From: Membranipora membranacea
Lineage: Eukaryota; Bryozoa; Gymnolaemata; Cheilostomatida; Membraniporidae
NCBI GenBank assembly: GCA_914767715.1
Contig: OU612066.1
Coordinates: 19,318,283-19,382,282 of the forward strand
DNA length: 64,000 nucleotides
Direction of reading: 5' to 3'
The position numbers were made by a program, and so were the translations under genes. The stretch's first letter is position 1. The number at the start of each line of letters is the position of its first letter. Below are positions 47,461-59,500 of this stretch, piece after piece. The notes below the pieces were generated by a model. That model saw nothing but the letters and a program-made list of their open reading frames with translations. It searched no databases and was not told the origin of the DNA.

Positions 47461-50400
47461 ATGAGTGCTAAGTGGGAAAAGACAGCTGCTTCTAAGGTTT
47501 TGGATGTGCAAAAACACCAGCATGGCTTCTCTGGCAACCAAAACAAGCGTAGAGTATATACCAAGATTAGCAGCACAATGCAGAGCCGTAAACAGAAGGA
47601 AAACACATGTCCTACTGAAGATCATGATGTTCCAGATATGTCCTCTCAAGCAAGTTTGGGTTTGGTGAAGGGCAATGAGAAAAAGCAGAAACATAAGAGA
47701 ACAGCTAGCCTCACGGATCTAAGACCGGAAGACAAAAAGAAGGTAGCCAATCTGATTCAGGAGCTTGCTAGTTTAGGGGCTCAGAAGGAGGAGATTGAAA
47801 CAATACTAAAGAAGGAAAGACATGACTTTGAGGGTGCTATCAAAGACTTAGTTAATGATCAAAAGGCATTACTTTTAGAAAGGCAATCTGTTCAATCTGA
47901 ATTGAATTCATGCCAGCAAATGCTGAATCAACTCCAGGAAGCAGTCCTCCACCGCCCTGCGTCTCGCTCATTGTTATCATCACGTCATGGCAGTGATGAC
48001 CAACAAAGCAGCAACGTTGTGTCTGACAAGAGAGGATCAGATTTTGATCGTCACTCAGCGCTAGATGATTATATAAATAAGCACAACAGCACGCAAGAAT
48101 CAATGGATGTGGCTTCAGAAGTTGGCAGTGCTGTGAGTGAAGATGTGAGGAATCCACGGTGAGGATTTGCATTTGATTTGATTGATTAATTTTGATTGAC
48201 ATCTGAATTGATACAATCAATATCCGAATCAGTACATTTTGTGTAGGCCTGGGCTTTAGATCTCTTAGGTACCCAGTTACATATTAGTATCATTAGATCC
48301 TGGTCCTCTTGCATAGCAAGCTGCCATTTGGATATATTACCTGTTTAGGGAGATTGTCCACAGCGCTGTGCTGGACAGTTTCAAGTACAAAAGGTTTCAC
48401 CAAAAAAAAATCAAAGTAAAAATATGAAAACTACGCACAGTGTTTGTAAGAAATTACTTTTGTTTGGAACCTGATCCATATCTTTAAGTTTAATTGGTGA
48501 TTAAAGCTCACAGTTTCTCTTTTTATCGGACATCCTCCACTTTAATTGGTGAGGCTAAAAAGTCCCATCACAAGAACTACAGAGATCAACCCGTCTGCTC
48601 TTTTGTATCACAAAATGACACAAGTATCAGGGCAAATACTACTGGAAATGGCACCATCAACTACTCGAAGAAAGATGAGCTATTTTTGGAAAAAGCCAGG
48701 CTTGTAGAGGTGAGGATTGTTTTTGGATTATTCGGTTCTCATCAATCGGCATTCTCTGCTATTCTTCAAATTCACATATTTTCGCTGCAACTGCCGCAAT
48801 GTTTGATGTTTCACCATTGGCCGCTATGTATTGTGTATAATTTTGGTTTAATTGAGCATTATAGGTACATAATTACAAAAAATATATGATACAAATACCT
48901 TAGAGTGCACCCTAATCAGTGTTTTCTCTGCCGAGATCAGCTCTCTGGTTTGATGGGAATAGTTTTTTTTTAGGAACAGAGGCAGTTAAGACAGAGGTTG
49001 TTAGAACAGGAGGAGCTACTCAGGCAGACCCAGAGAAGACTGCATATACAGGAACAGGAGAAAGTATTATTCAATCTGAAGGCATATCCACAGCTTCAGC
49101 AGACTTACAGTCAAACACAACAGATCTACCCTGAGTATGTGTGTGACCAGAAGAGACAGGGCTTTACAAACTATGGTGCAGAGTAAGTGCAAGATTTGAA
49201 AACGTATAAAAAATACCGTACCGTTGACAGATGGACAGTTTTTAGTGTTGGTATTTGAAGGGTTCGTTTCTCATTTATTGAAGTTCACTCCAATACACTC
49301 AAATGCATTTTAGTAAGGTGTAGGTCACACATTGGCTACAAATAACAAATGGAGGAGGAGGAGTATATTTTCCCAAACTGCCTTTCGGTGAAGTGTTGGA
49401 ATGTTTCCCTACTTTATAATTGAATTCTTATTTATACTTTGAGGCTATACCGATCAATCAGCTGATCAATAGGACTGGACATTTCTACATGTATGTGACG
49501 TGAGTTTTGTCTTTAATGCAGCACTCATATTTTACTGTTATTTTTATTACTAGATTGATGCCCCCTCCACGTTCACAGTTTAGTGAGCGCCACATGAGCA
49601 CTACTTACATAGCTAATCAGCCTTCTGTTGGATCTCGTACTCCTAATAAGAGTCCTATAACTCAGCTGTCAGCCGGAGATACAGGAAGTTACAGACCTGT
49701 AGTAAGATCTGATGCTTACTCTGTCGGAATACAGGTACCTGACTTACAAAGATTGTCTGGGTCTTCATTCTACCAACATCACTTTTCTTGATGTTTTAAA
49801 ACCTGTTCCCAGCATTTTGTTGTGTCTTAGTTGATTAACTTGAAATATGGTATGGCATATAGACCAATTTTGATCCAGCTTGCCTACATTAAGAATTTCT
49901 CCCTGTGGCTGATCAAGGGGGTAGTAGCATTTCCAAACGCAGGCAAACTGGCTGAAACTTGGTCAATATATTACATTGAATCATTGATTGCATTGAATAT
50001 ATTGCAATCTGTCAAATATTTGTTTGCGCACAGACTTCAAGCAACCAAAAGTAAACTCAGCAAATTGTATTTAATCTCAGTACCAGCCCCTTTGTATCAA
50101 TCATTTGCTTCAAGATAAACATCATCATGCTATTAGCAGCATAATCCATGAAGCTAATTATTGCAGGTCACTAGTGGGGAGCAGCCTGACAGTTTACAGA
50201 CACTTAATGTGAGTAGAGAAACACGAGATCACTGTGCACAGACAGAATTACCTGTACAGTCTAAGTGTTATATCGGTAATCGTCTCGTCCCGTCACCTAG
50301 CAGCTGTATCACCAGGAGTCATAACAGCAGTATGGAGGAGACAATCCAGGTCTGTAATCACATATCACAATAATATCTGCTTATATTGTAATTTATGTTA

Positions 50401-51458
50401 TAATTTGACACTCAAGCCCAGTTAGATTTGGAAATGGGTTTCTGACTTGCAGAATTATTAACCATTGCCTGATCTGACTTACTTACATCTAAGTCAAAGT
50501 AGAAGATACATATTATGTTTTACTGTAAAATGTATTTTGTTTTATATGATGTACAGTAGATGTCATGTGGCTCTAATTCCAAGCAACCCGGGAGTTTTGT
50601 TTGGTTTCTATGTTTGGACTCTGTTATAGGATATTGCACCTGATAGCCATCCCAATCTTAACCTATAAGGAAAAACAGTTTCAGTTCCAGTTTATTTTAC
50701 ATTCAGTATCATTGTATGATAAAAAAGAATAAAGAATAAAAAAAGTCTACTCGGCAAAATTATCACTTGTTCAGATAAGACATAAAATATGGGAAAAAAG
50801 ATTTGGCACGTTTTTGTGTTTGGCATACAACAGGCCTAAAAATAGTGTTTCACCGAGAGGATATTCTACTGCATGTATTAAAGTGTACTCTACTAAAAAG
50901 TGGATGCTGTGGATCAGAGGCTATTTTGTTAAAGTGTCGTTCGCCAAGAGTAAATATAAAATCATGGTCATGGTACACTGTTTTTAGTTTACTCATGTAA
51001 GACTGCTCCCGCAATATGTATCATTTGGCTGCTAACTCAGCCTGTCATCACTAATGTATGGGGTTAAAATGATATCTGATTATATGATCTTATATATATT
51101 GTACATCTTATGCACCTATTTTCAGAAAACGAATCGTCTCCTGAAATCAGCGAGAAAGATTATAGACGAGTCTAAGACACCCTCCCGCTCAGCTTCAAGT
51201 AAGAGTTCAACACATGACTCGAATACAACAAAGGGGAGCAAAGATTCATCCGGACCGGGCATCTGCTCTCAGCATAGCTATCAAACATACACACCCCGTA
51301 AGACTCCTCGCGAACTGTTTGATATGACTGATGCTACTTTGGCCTCCGAGATTAATGGGGAAAGTATGAACTTAGAGGGAGGTCAGGGTGCTAGTGAGGA
51401 AAACGATGCTGATAAAACAGAGCTTGAGCTTTTAGAAGACATATTTTATGTTAGGTGA
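47461..51458 (+). CDS. Coiled-coil protein, possibly Hinderin (KIAA1328)-like
   Basis: Six exons: 47461-48158, 48514-48709, 48974-49182, 49554-49734, 50167-50349, 51126-51458. The phases fit and the product is 599 residues. Start: MSAKWEKTAASKVLDV. A first coiled coil spans about residues 88-163 (RPEDKKKVANLIQELA, EEIETILKKERHDF). A second, glutamine-rich coiled coil lies in exon 3 (RQLRQRLLEQEELLRQTQRRL). The remainder is Ser/Thr-rich, and the protein ends with an acidic ELELLEDIFYV. The PEDKKKVANLIQELA block and the acidic C-terminal LLEDIF recall Hinderin, which in vertebrates is linked to the SMC3/cohesin partner literature; this name is from memory and tentative. The exon 2 acceptor (CTCACAG) has a weak pyrimidine tract, so that boundary is the least certain. 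Confidence 0.72.
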
Positions 51459-51698
51459 GGTCATACACTTTTTGATTTGCGTATTGTTTGCTGGTAGGAA
51501 TAGCAAACAGTTGACGCTGTTTGTCAATAGTGATGACTAATGGCGATAGTCTGTTGATTATAGACTTTATTTGTGTGTCCTCTTTACAAAACAGTTCTGG
51601 TATTAGTCTGACATTTTCTAGGTCACGATTTTGATCATATATTTATACCAAACTCATTGGTTCATGACTAGTTTAAGGTCTCGAACTGTGCCGATATA

Positions 51699-51800
51699 GC
51701 TGGTAGTAGCATTCCATAAAAACCATTTTTTTGGGTGGGAAAAGCGGTTGACAATGAAATGCCACTACCAGTTGTCACGACGCAGCTTGAGTGTGTCTTA
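51699..51800 (-). repeat. Foldback repeat related to sequence near 3130 and 61090
   Basis: CTGGTAGTAGCATTCCAT (51699-51716) pairs with ATGAAATGCCACTACCAG (51755-51772). The right arm and the adjoining CAGCTTGAGTGTGTCTTAAACTA match the region 3131-3195 (GGTTGATAATGAAATGCCTCTACCAG). A more diverged relative in the opposite orientation lies at about 61088-61130. Confidence 0.6.
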
Positions 51801-53169
51801 AACTATATAAACCCGGCTATATTAATTTTATTTTACTTTGTAAGAAGTTCGAGCTTTGCTCTTACTTGGTATTGATGAGAGACTCAAAATCGTGGTCCCG
51901 GGTACTCAAAATCATATCCACCGTAGTAACATTTAATGCTATATCATCTGTAATGTAGTCAGAATTTTGTAGCTTTGTTTGTCAGAGTGTTTAAGTTATT
52001 AAAGCTGAGCGATAAAGGATCATTGTGCTACATATCAAATCGGTCTAGGCTACATCGAAGAATTAAGTCGATTGGTAGAAAGTTATTTCGTCGCTAAGTC
52101 AATTTGTAGAATGTCTTTACGTCATATTTCAAATCATTATGTGAATCGACTTTTCGACGAAATACAGCCAAGAGTTCCAGTCCATTTGGCAATTTAATCG
52201 TTGTTGAGAATTGAGATAGTTCACATGAGATTGAACTCATACATAGAAAGCTCTTCTAATCCCCCATGTAACTGTTTTTATTGTTGTATTTTGACCATCA
52301 AACTCCCAACAGCCAAAATCACTATCTGATCGCTCACTCAGAAAGTGAGCGAGACCTACTAGAGAACTCGTTCCCGAATAGCTCACTCATTGATGGAAAA
52401 ACTATAAATATTCTGACTGAGCCGGAATGAATTTGAATTTGAGCGAAGTGATATTAATTAAACAACCAAGCAGTTGCTAAAACTCATGACACATTTTCTT
52501 TTTCAATTAGATGATTAAAAGCTTTAATTAGATTTCACGCGTCATTTATTTCAAATGAAAGTCCCCTCTGAATTTATGCAATAAAAAGGAAATGATAGTA
52601 GAATAGGAGTTGTGTTATGCATAGCTTGTGAGTGCACAAATCATGTGACAGATATTTTTTTGAACAGGAAGTAATAATAGCCAAACTGAAAGCACTAAAT
52701 TGCACAAGATTATGTGGTTTCTTTTTTAAAGTTGATCTAATTTTGTTCACCTTTATTGGAATTAACTTATTTCTCAACTTTTCATCAGCTTTCTCTGGCT
52801 TATACTCAATTAACTTACCCCACCCTATAACTTCAAAGTGGTCTGACACAGTGACTGTGAAACATTAATGAGTGTTCTGTGTGGCAAACTAAACAGAACT
52901 TGGGTTAGAGATAGCCTGTCCACCCACTGAACAAAGCTTGTCGAGACAGGAGAGGGTAGAGTCAGGACAGAGTGGAGACTACTGGTTGGAGAGGAAGACT
53001 GAACAATTGGTATCTGGCACTGCTTCAGCTTCCTTATTCATACCGCTGAATCCAATCTGATGTGAGCAATAAATGCTCAAAACATAATCTGTAAGTCAAC
53101 AAATTAAATTAGTTGGGACATTAACTTCACAGTCAAACCAAAGAGCACTTGGTCACACCAATGAAGCCA

Positions 53170-53230
53170 AGAAAACTGATGAGTCTTAGGTGTGAACAAT
53201 TAGTTCACACCTAAGACTCATCAGTTTTCT
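53170..53230. repeat. Perfect 28-bp hairpin
   Basis: Arms 53170-53197 and 53203-53230 are exact complements around the 5-nt loop AATTA. The core reads TGATGAGTCTTAGG and its complement. No coding context. Confidence 0.9.
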
Positions 53231-53398
53231 CTAGTTTCTGGCATTGTTTACATCAAGGACTTAACTCCTTTTTACACATATCTGTGGCTGCCTTCAACCC
53301 CAAGTTGAGAAGGGATTGCGCTCATTTACTGAGGATTGGATTCAACTTGAAAAACTAAGTAAGTATACACACTTAAACAGCCCAAAGAAATTCATTAT

Positions 53399-53517
53399 AC
53401 ATCACTATTGGCCTGGGCAGGCTGTCGTGTCGGGGGGGGACAGCCTGGGTGAATCCATTTGGTCCCCCCTCCCCACCCACCCCCGACACGACAGCCTGCC
53501 CAGGCTACATCACTATT
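53399..53517. mobile_element. 97-nt foldback insertion with 11-bp target duplication
   Basis: The 11-bp direct repeat ACATCACTATT stands at 53399-53409 and 53507-53517. Between them, 53411-53436 and 53480-53505 are perfect 26-bp inverted arms (GCCTGGGCAGGCTGTCGTGT...). The interior is strongly C/G-tracted: a run of eight G at 53432-53439 and CCCCCC/CCCC/CCCCC runs later. A 9-11-bp duplication is typical of Mutator-like elements. Confidence 0.8.
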
Positions 53518-54239
53518 CCATTCTAAGAAGATCATCGAGTTATGGCTCAAATCTGTGTACTCTTCTTCATCAGAACATGTTCAGAATTACTGAGAGTCAA
53601 TAAAATTCAACGTAAAACATAATACAACTGTTGCATTATGTTTTACATTACGTACTGCGTTTTACATTTTTTTTATTGTTTCCTCTTTTTGCATGAAAAG
53701 AGATCACAGTATTACTGTTATTCACTATTTACTTACAATCGATCTAGTCCAGACTCCAGACGCTGCAGGTGTATCATAGCTAATTATGGCGAGGATTCAA
53801 AATGAGTGCTTGCGGCAAATGTGGGCCATCGCTAAGGAGTAAGGACAACAATGAGCGCTTTTTTATCCATTTATTATTTTATCGCAAAATGACTGGTTTG
53901 CTACTGTGTATGTTTATTTTATGACCAAACTGAGGAGGTTTAAATCTTTGTATGAACCGATGAGGCCTGCAGCAGTCAGGTATAAACTATAACAAGAGTG
54001 TAACAACAATATTTACGATTCTAAGCAAAAATTAAGTCCCGTAAGATATTAATTAAAGTTATCACTGGTACAGGCGATGAATTCGGGTTTTGATATAATG
54101 TGTTAAATGCTTGGACTATTAACCATAATAGACATACATGTCATTTCACTTGACTGTTATATATGATTGAATTTAAATTAAAGCAAATTGTTGTAAACCC
54201 TTTCTCATTACAGGTTTATGACTATACTGTAACCAATAC

Positions 54240-55929
54240 ATGAGCATGTCTGACGCAACATCTGATGATGAAGCTCCATGGTCAGTACTTTACTATTGCA
54301 ATATTAAAGGGCAACCAAGGTTTCAAACAAATTCTCATTGATGGCCATTGATTAATAGCAGATTGCACCTTCTGCATGGGGAAAAAGACAAAATATAATT
54401 CGGATGATTATTCAGCCAGAATTCTTGTGAAACATTTTTTCCATCAGGCACTCAAACTCAGCTAAAACAGAATACCACATAGCAGTTTCCTGTTCCTGTT
54501 ATTATTTAGCCTGTGCTCTATAATTATTACAGCAAAGTCTTGGAACCTCCCCTAAACTGAAGTGTTACCCAGCTTAGAGTCAGCAACTACTTTGAGTTTT
54601 GCATCGCGTAATGCACAAAGCTGATGCTGCCCATCACATTATTTGCTACCCATTAATGCATTGCTGCAAAACCTTGGTTGCCCTTTAAGATATAGCTGCC
54701 TAAATTTATCCACTCTTATTTTCTATTTGGTACGTTCATATTCATCCATCTTTTAGCGGATAGTTAAATTTATTTCATAAAATTTGTAGTAAGAAAGCCA
54801 AACTCTATGACACAAGCATCACTGAAGGCGAGGATGAAGAAGAGTATATTCCTTAGCTCGAGCCGAAGGACTTGAAACTACTGAAGGAAGTGAAGCTACC
54901 TGCTGTGCCTCTGTCTACTTGTCACGTCTACGGGACAACATTCGTCGGACTTGTCAATAGTCAACTGGTCAAAGTCTCAGAGGATGGAGCAGTTAACGAG
55001 TTTTTGAAATTAGAATCAGCTGTATCTTGAGTACAAGTGTATAATGATGAAATTTATTTACTTCTCGATAAATCAAACCAGGTGCGGGTTCATGACCTTA
55101 ATGGGGATGTGTGATAATGACTCGGGAACATGAAGGAGGCTTCAAAGGCGAAAACAAACTAAGAGTCACAGGTCTCGGTGTAGTTATACCGAGTGCGCCA
55201 AAAAGTATATATGACTTTAATGGACTCCATATTAGGGATATATCATGTCCTTCTATATATAACTCCTGCATTTCCCTCACACTGGATGGAGATAAATATG
55301 TCATTGTCCATCCTGTCCTTCCTCCAAGATAGAGCCATATGTCTTCCATGTCAATATTGAGAGCGGTGAAGTTGTGTGGACATGTGGACTATCAGAGCCA
55401 AGAGGAGTCGTCTGCTACAAGGATTTTGTTCTTGTGGCTAATTATGGATGCTATGGACATGAGATTGATGTTCTTCAGCTTGATGACGGTTAGTTTACTA
55501 GAAATATAAATGTAGCGGGGACCTGTCTCATAGTACAAAATTATAAATATCTCACAAGAGAAACAAGGCATATGGTATTCAGTAACTCAACACTTTATCT
55601 TTTACTTGCGCCTCATGGTAAAAGCCTTGCTAGTCATCAAGCAGGGGTGAGACTCTTACAAGAGAACAAACCTGCATTTAACTTCAATTTTTTTTTCCTA
55701 TGAGAATTTTGGCTCTAGTTGATGTCCAATTAGGGCAACCGGCAATGATATATAAATTTTCATCGTGATGATAAGGTCACAATTATTTTCTGCAGGGTGT
55801 TTTATTGAGAAGATGGCTAATGGCCCCGGATCATTGATGCATCGTCCAGATCTAGAAGTTTCTGGTGATATCCTGATTGTTTCACAGGACTCATCTTGCC
55901 TACAGTATTACGAAATAATAATGGGATGA
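54240..55929 (+). pseudogene. Broken beta-propeller gene, relative of the downstream RING/propeller gene
   Basis: Three exon-like blocks: 54240-54280 (MSMSDATSDDEAP), 54790-55490 and 55796-55929. Their conceptual translation resembles the propeller of the gene at 56580-60971: QVRVHDLNGDV against QVRDLTGKF, KLRVTGLGVVI against KLRVVGDQLII, ESGEVVW...SEPRGVVCYKDFVLVANY against DIGEIIW...NPEGVVCYKNRYVLVTN. The frame is interrupted by TAG at 54854-54856, TGA at 55028-55030, a cluster of stops near 55110 and at least one frameshift between 55110 and 55330. No RING or B-box region is joined to it. The last block ends at TGA 55929. A short acidic peptide of about 35 residues could still be made up to the first stop. 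Splice signals look intact, so decay is recent or the breaks are assembly errors. Confidence 0.75.
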
Positions 55930-56579
55930 GTTATGTTATCAACTGCTATATTTTATTATATCCTTCCAGGAATCAAGATACTGAATTTTCATATGTCGCC
56001 TTATGCAAAAAGTCATAATTTATATATTTATTTATCATTACGATTATTACCTGCCGCAGTGAGAATATATTTTACCTACATTTACCTGTACTGATTTTGC
56101 CAGAGCAACATTCAGTTTTGTAAATTCTTGATTGCTACATGGTTATATGTTTTCATTGATCAATGTATTCATTATTCTCTCCTTGATGAATATTTTTACC
56201 CTGAACATTAAACATGGTTTTTATCTACACCCGAACTCTTTGATTTGATATTCTGTAAGTTTTGTCAGGGAAAATCCTGTCTTGTGAAGCGATATAGATT
56301 CAATTTAGTTTTTTGTCAAGCTCACCTGCCAACTGTATATTTTCTGATCTTGTGATGTCTAGTAACAAGGAACCAGAAAAAGGCTATACAAGACTTTTTA
56401 ATTTATTTATTATCCATATAGTGCCTTTAGCTGCGTTGCTCTTGTTTCATTGACAACCATGTCACGTTATGATTTGATTAAAAAATCATCACACAAATTG
56501 GTTAATCCTATCTCCTCCTCTATACAGTTTAGGTTAAAAGTTGACAGCTCTATTACTCTATTTTAGTTAGCTACTCGGA
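55930..56579. other. Intergenic region upstream of the RING/propeller gene
   Basis: AT-rich, with no gene seen. The promoter of the next gene must lie here, but no element is identified with confidence. Confidence 0.5.
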
Positions 56580-59500
56580 ATGGCTGCTGCTCTCACTGAA
56601 TCATACACCGGAGAACAGATTGAGTGTGGATGTTGTTATGAGAATGATGATCTTAGGAGACTACCCTGTAACCCCACCCATATATTCTGTATAACCTGTA
56701 TAACTAAAGATTCCGCTGAAACTCTCATTGTCAAGTGCCCTCTATGCAGGTATGGTCTATCTTATGTATGTTCTTGGCAAAATGTACCGCTTGCAAACAG
56801 CTGCATCACTGGCACCCAAGTCATAGAACAAGCATGATCCAATTTGCCATCATTTAGTGTTTGAGCCGCGGCCGGCTCACCGGTAGGATGGGAATGAGCG
56901 GACTGCTAGCAATTTGGAGCAAACTTGATCAACCCAAGTCATATATGATGAGTAAATTGGCCATTTAGTATTGACCATGCAGATTCTATCGGCAGCTCAC
57001 CATTTATTAGTTCACACATTATTTTCTCTATGCTTTTACTTGCAGAGAGGTACAGAATGGTGGTGTTGATGATCTGGTCCTGGCTAACGCCCCTTTAGAG
57101 AGAGAGCAATGCTGTGATCAATGTTTGAAGAGTGATGAATATTTGATAGCCAAACTTTACTGTGTAGACTGTCAAAAAAAACTCTGCCAACAACATATGA
57201 ATGTGAGTTAATCTCTATCACGTCATAATTAAGAAAATTTAACACTGTAGGACCCTTTGGTCAATACTCTAATTGTCTGTTGATAAGGAGAGGTAGATTA
57301 AGACTGTTCAGTGATCTGTTAGCAGAGTCCCGCACTTGTTGCAAGTTTGCAGAGTTTTGCAGAGTTTATTGTCAAGTATCCCGTAGGCAATTGTCAGACA
57401 CTTACTTGTAGGATCATAACACTGGATCGAATGCTGATGATCACAATATGACTATAACAATGGATGAGTATAGACAGGAGTATAAGAGAAAGGAGATGAG
57501 ATACTGTACTGAGCACACATCTGACAGCTACAGCTCTACATGTGACAGGTGTCATCAGGTGTTCTGCCCTCAGTGTCAACTACTCTCTACATCCTGTCAA
57601 AATGGTAAACTCAATGCTCAGTATGTTTTATTGCCAAAAATGCATCAACAGAAAAAGCTCTGGCTGAAAAACAATTTAGGATTGGGCTGCTGGCACTAGA
57701 TCGGTATTGTAAATAATTTCTCTTGCACCATACTTAACCATATACCTCCAACCAACCTCTCATTCTGGTTTATTTTAGTTTTATGACTATTCTCACCTAT
57801 CCACAGTATATCATATTGTTTGTAATTCTGGCAGAGTTAGCCCACAGAATACAACCACTTGAAGTATTCATAGCACAGATGACAGAGATGATGAATGAGA
57901 AGAAGGTATGGGTGTTTGAGAAAGAGGAGCACTTGTTAAAAATGTCTAAACAGATGGCTACCCTAATATCAGACTGGGATACAGAAACCGAATATATGAT
58001 CAAGGAGCTGTACAGTGTTAAAGATCGGCAGGTCAGAATATTGAATAATAAATATCTATCCAATCAATATCCTTCAGTCTAAAGTGAAGTCCTTTCTTTT
58101 GAGCACCGCATACACATATCATTACCCTCCCTGTGATCGAATACTGATACAACAAAGCCTCCTATCCTCTTCCCTGTAAATTAGCCAAAAACATATGAAA
58201 CAATTCAGAGAAATATATATATATATATGGGTGTGTTCTTACAGCACAGTCTTTTGAGGGACCATGGGCTGGATATCAGCCCCCATCAACAGTTTGGGCT
58301 GATACTATCCCTTTTAAACAATTTTTTGAGACAGAAAATACTGCTGATGTGGCTATCGACCAAGAGAAAATATGGTTTCTATTATGTTAATTTTTTTTTC
58401 GCGAACATGGTTCCGACGCACCTCAATCATAATTTCAATCCGCACAATTAATAAATATTGATCACAACCTTGTAGATCAGAGAAATAACAGCAAAGTACG
58501 AAGAACTTGAGAAACAACTCAAGCAGCAAAGACAGCTGGCAAAACAAGAGATGACAAGTTTTCTTGATGATGAAGTTGGAGCAGAACTTAGTAAGCTCAG
58601 CAGACAATCAGCTAGATTGGAGGCTAGGCTGTCTTCTTATCACAAGGTAAGAAGTCAATCATGTATCTAATTAAACTTTAGTCCTCTTATCATGACACCA
58701 TACAACACAGAGAGTTGTAGCAACATATACAATACACATGTTGATTGATTGATTGATGTTGGTTAAAATAGCAAGATCTGTCTCAGTATGAAGTCTGTGA
58801 AATGACGATGCCTTAATATATAAATAGGAGATACTGGATAGTTAGGCAGGGAAAAAGTCACCAGGTCCCATCAGGGTCTTCTGAGGCGTGGTCAAAAACC
58901 CAATAATGAATATTACTGTCATTGTATGTTTTCTTTATTTTTTTGACTGCATAGGAATGAAAAGAAAAAGAATACAACATATATGATTTAAAAAGGATAA
59001 TTCTTAATAGATTTCATCTCTGCTGATAAAGAAGAGTTCTCTTGTACTATTACCACCAGGAGATATTGCTTTCCTCTTCCCACATGCCAATCATCCATGC
59101 AGCCACTACTGAGATTCCAATAACTGATTTTCAGAACCCTGATTGATCTAATTGTTCTTATTTATTGTAACAGGTAGATTTAGCTGTTTCTCACAAAGAG
59201 ACTGAGAAGTTTCTACGGGAATTGATGAAATTAAGCCGACCTCGATATCAAATCTCGTCCAATCATATAGAACTTGTCAAACAAGGTAAGCTTGTACAAC
59301 GTGTCCAGGTTATTTCAGAACTGCAAACAATGATATACCTTTTTTTGGCTCACTTTGCTTCAATTGGCCTGAATAAGGTTTTTTGCGAATTATATTTTTT
59401 GCGATATATATAATATGACCTTTTGATTGACTAACGAGAATAGCGATAGGATTCAGGATTAAAATGTATTGGTTTCTATTTATTTAGAATATTTGCTCTG

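Larger units (their letters stand above)
51459..54239. other. Repeat-rich intergenic region
   Basis: No gene is supported. It contains a foldback at 51699-51772, a perfect hairpin at 53170-53230 and a 97-nt foldback insertion with 11-bp target duplications at 53399-53517. Confidence 0.6.

Noticed and set aside
54854-54856. Stop-codon readthrough at TAG in the propeller copy
   Set aside because: A second stop, a cluster of further stops and a frameshift follow, and the context is not a known readthrough motif; a pseudogene is simpler.
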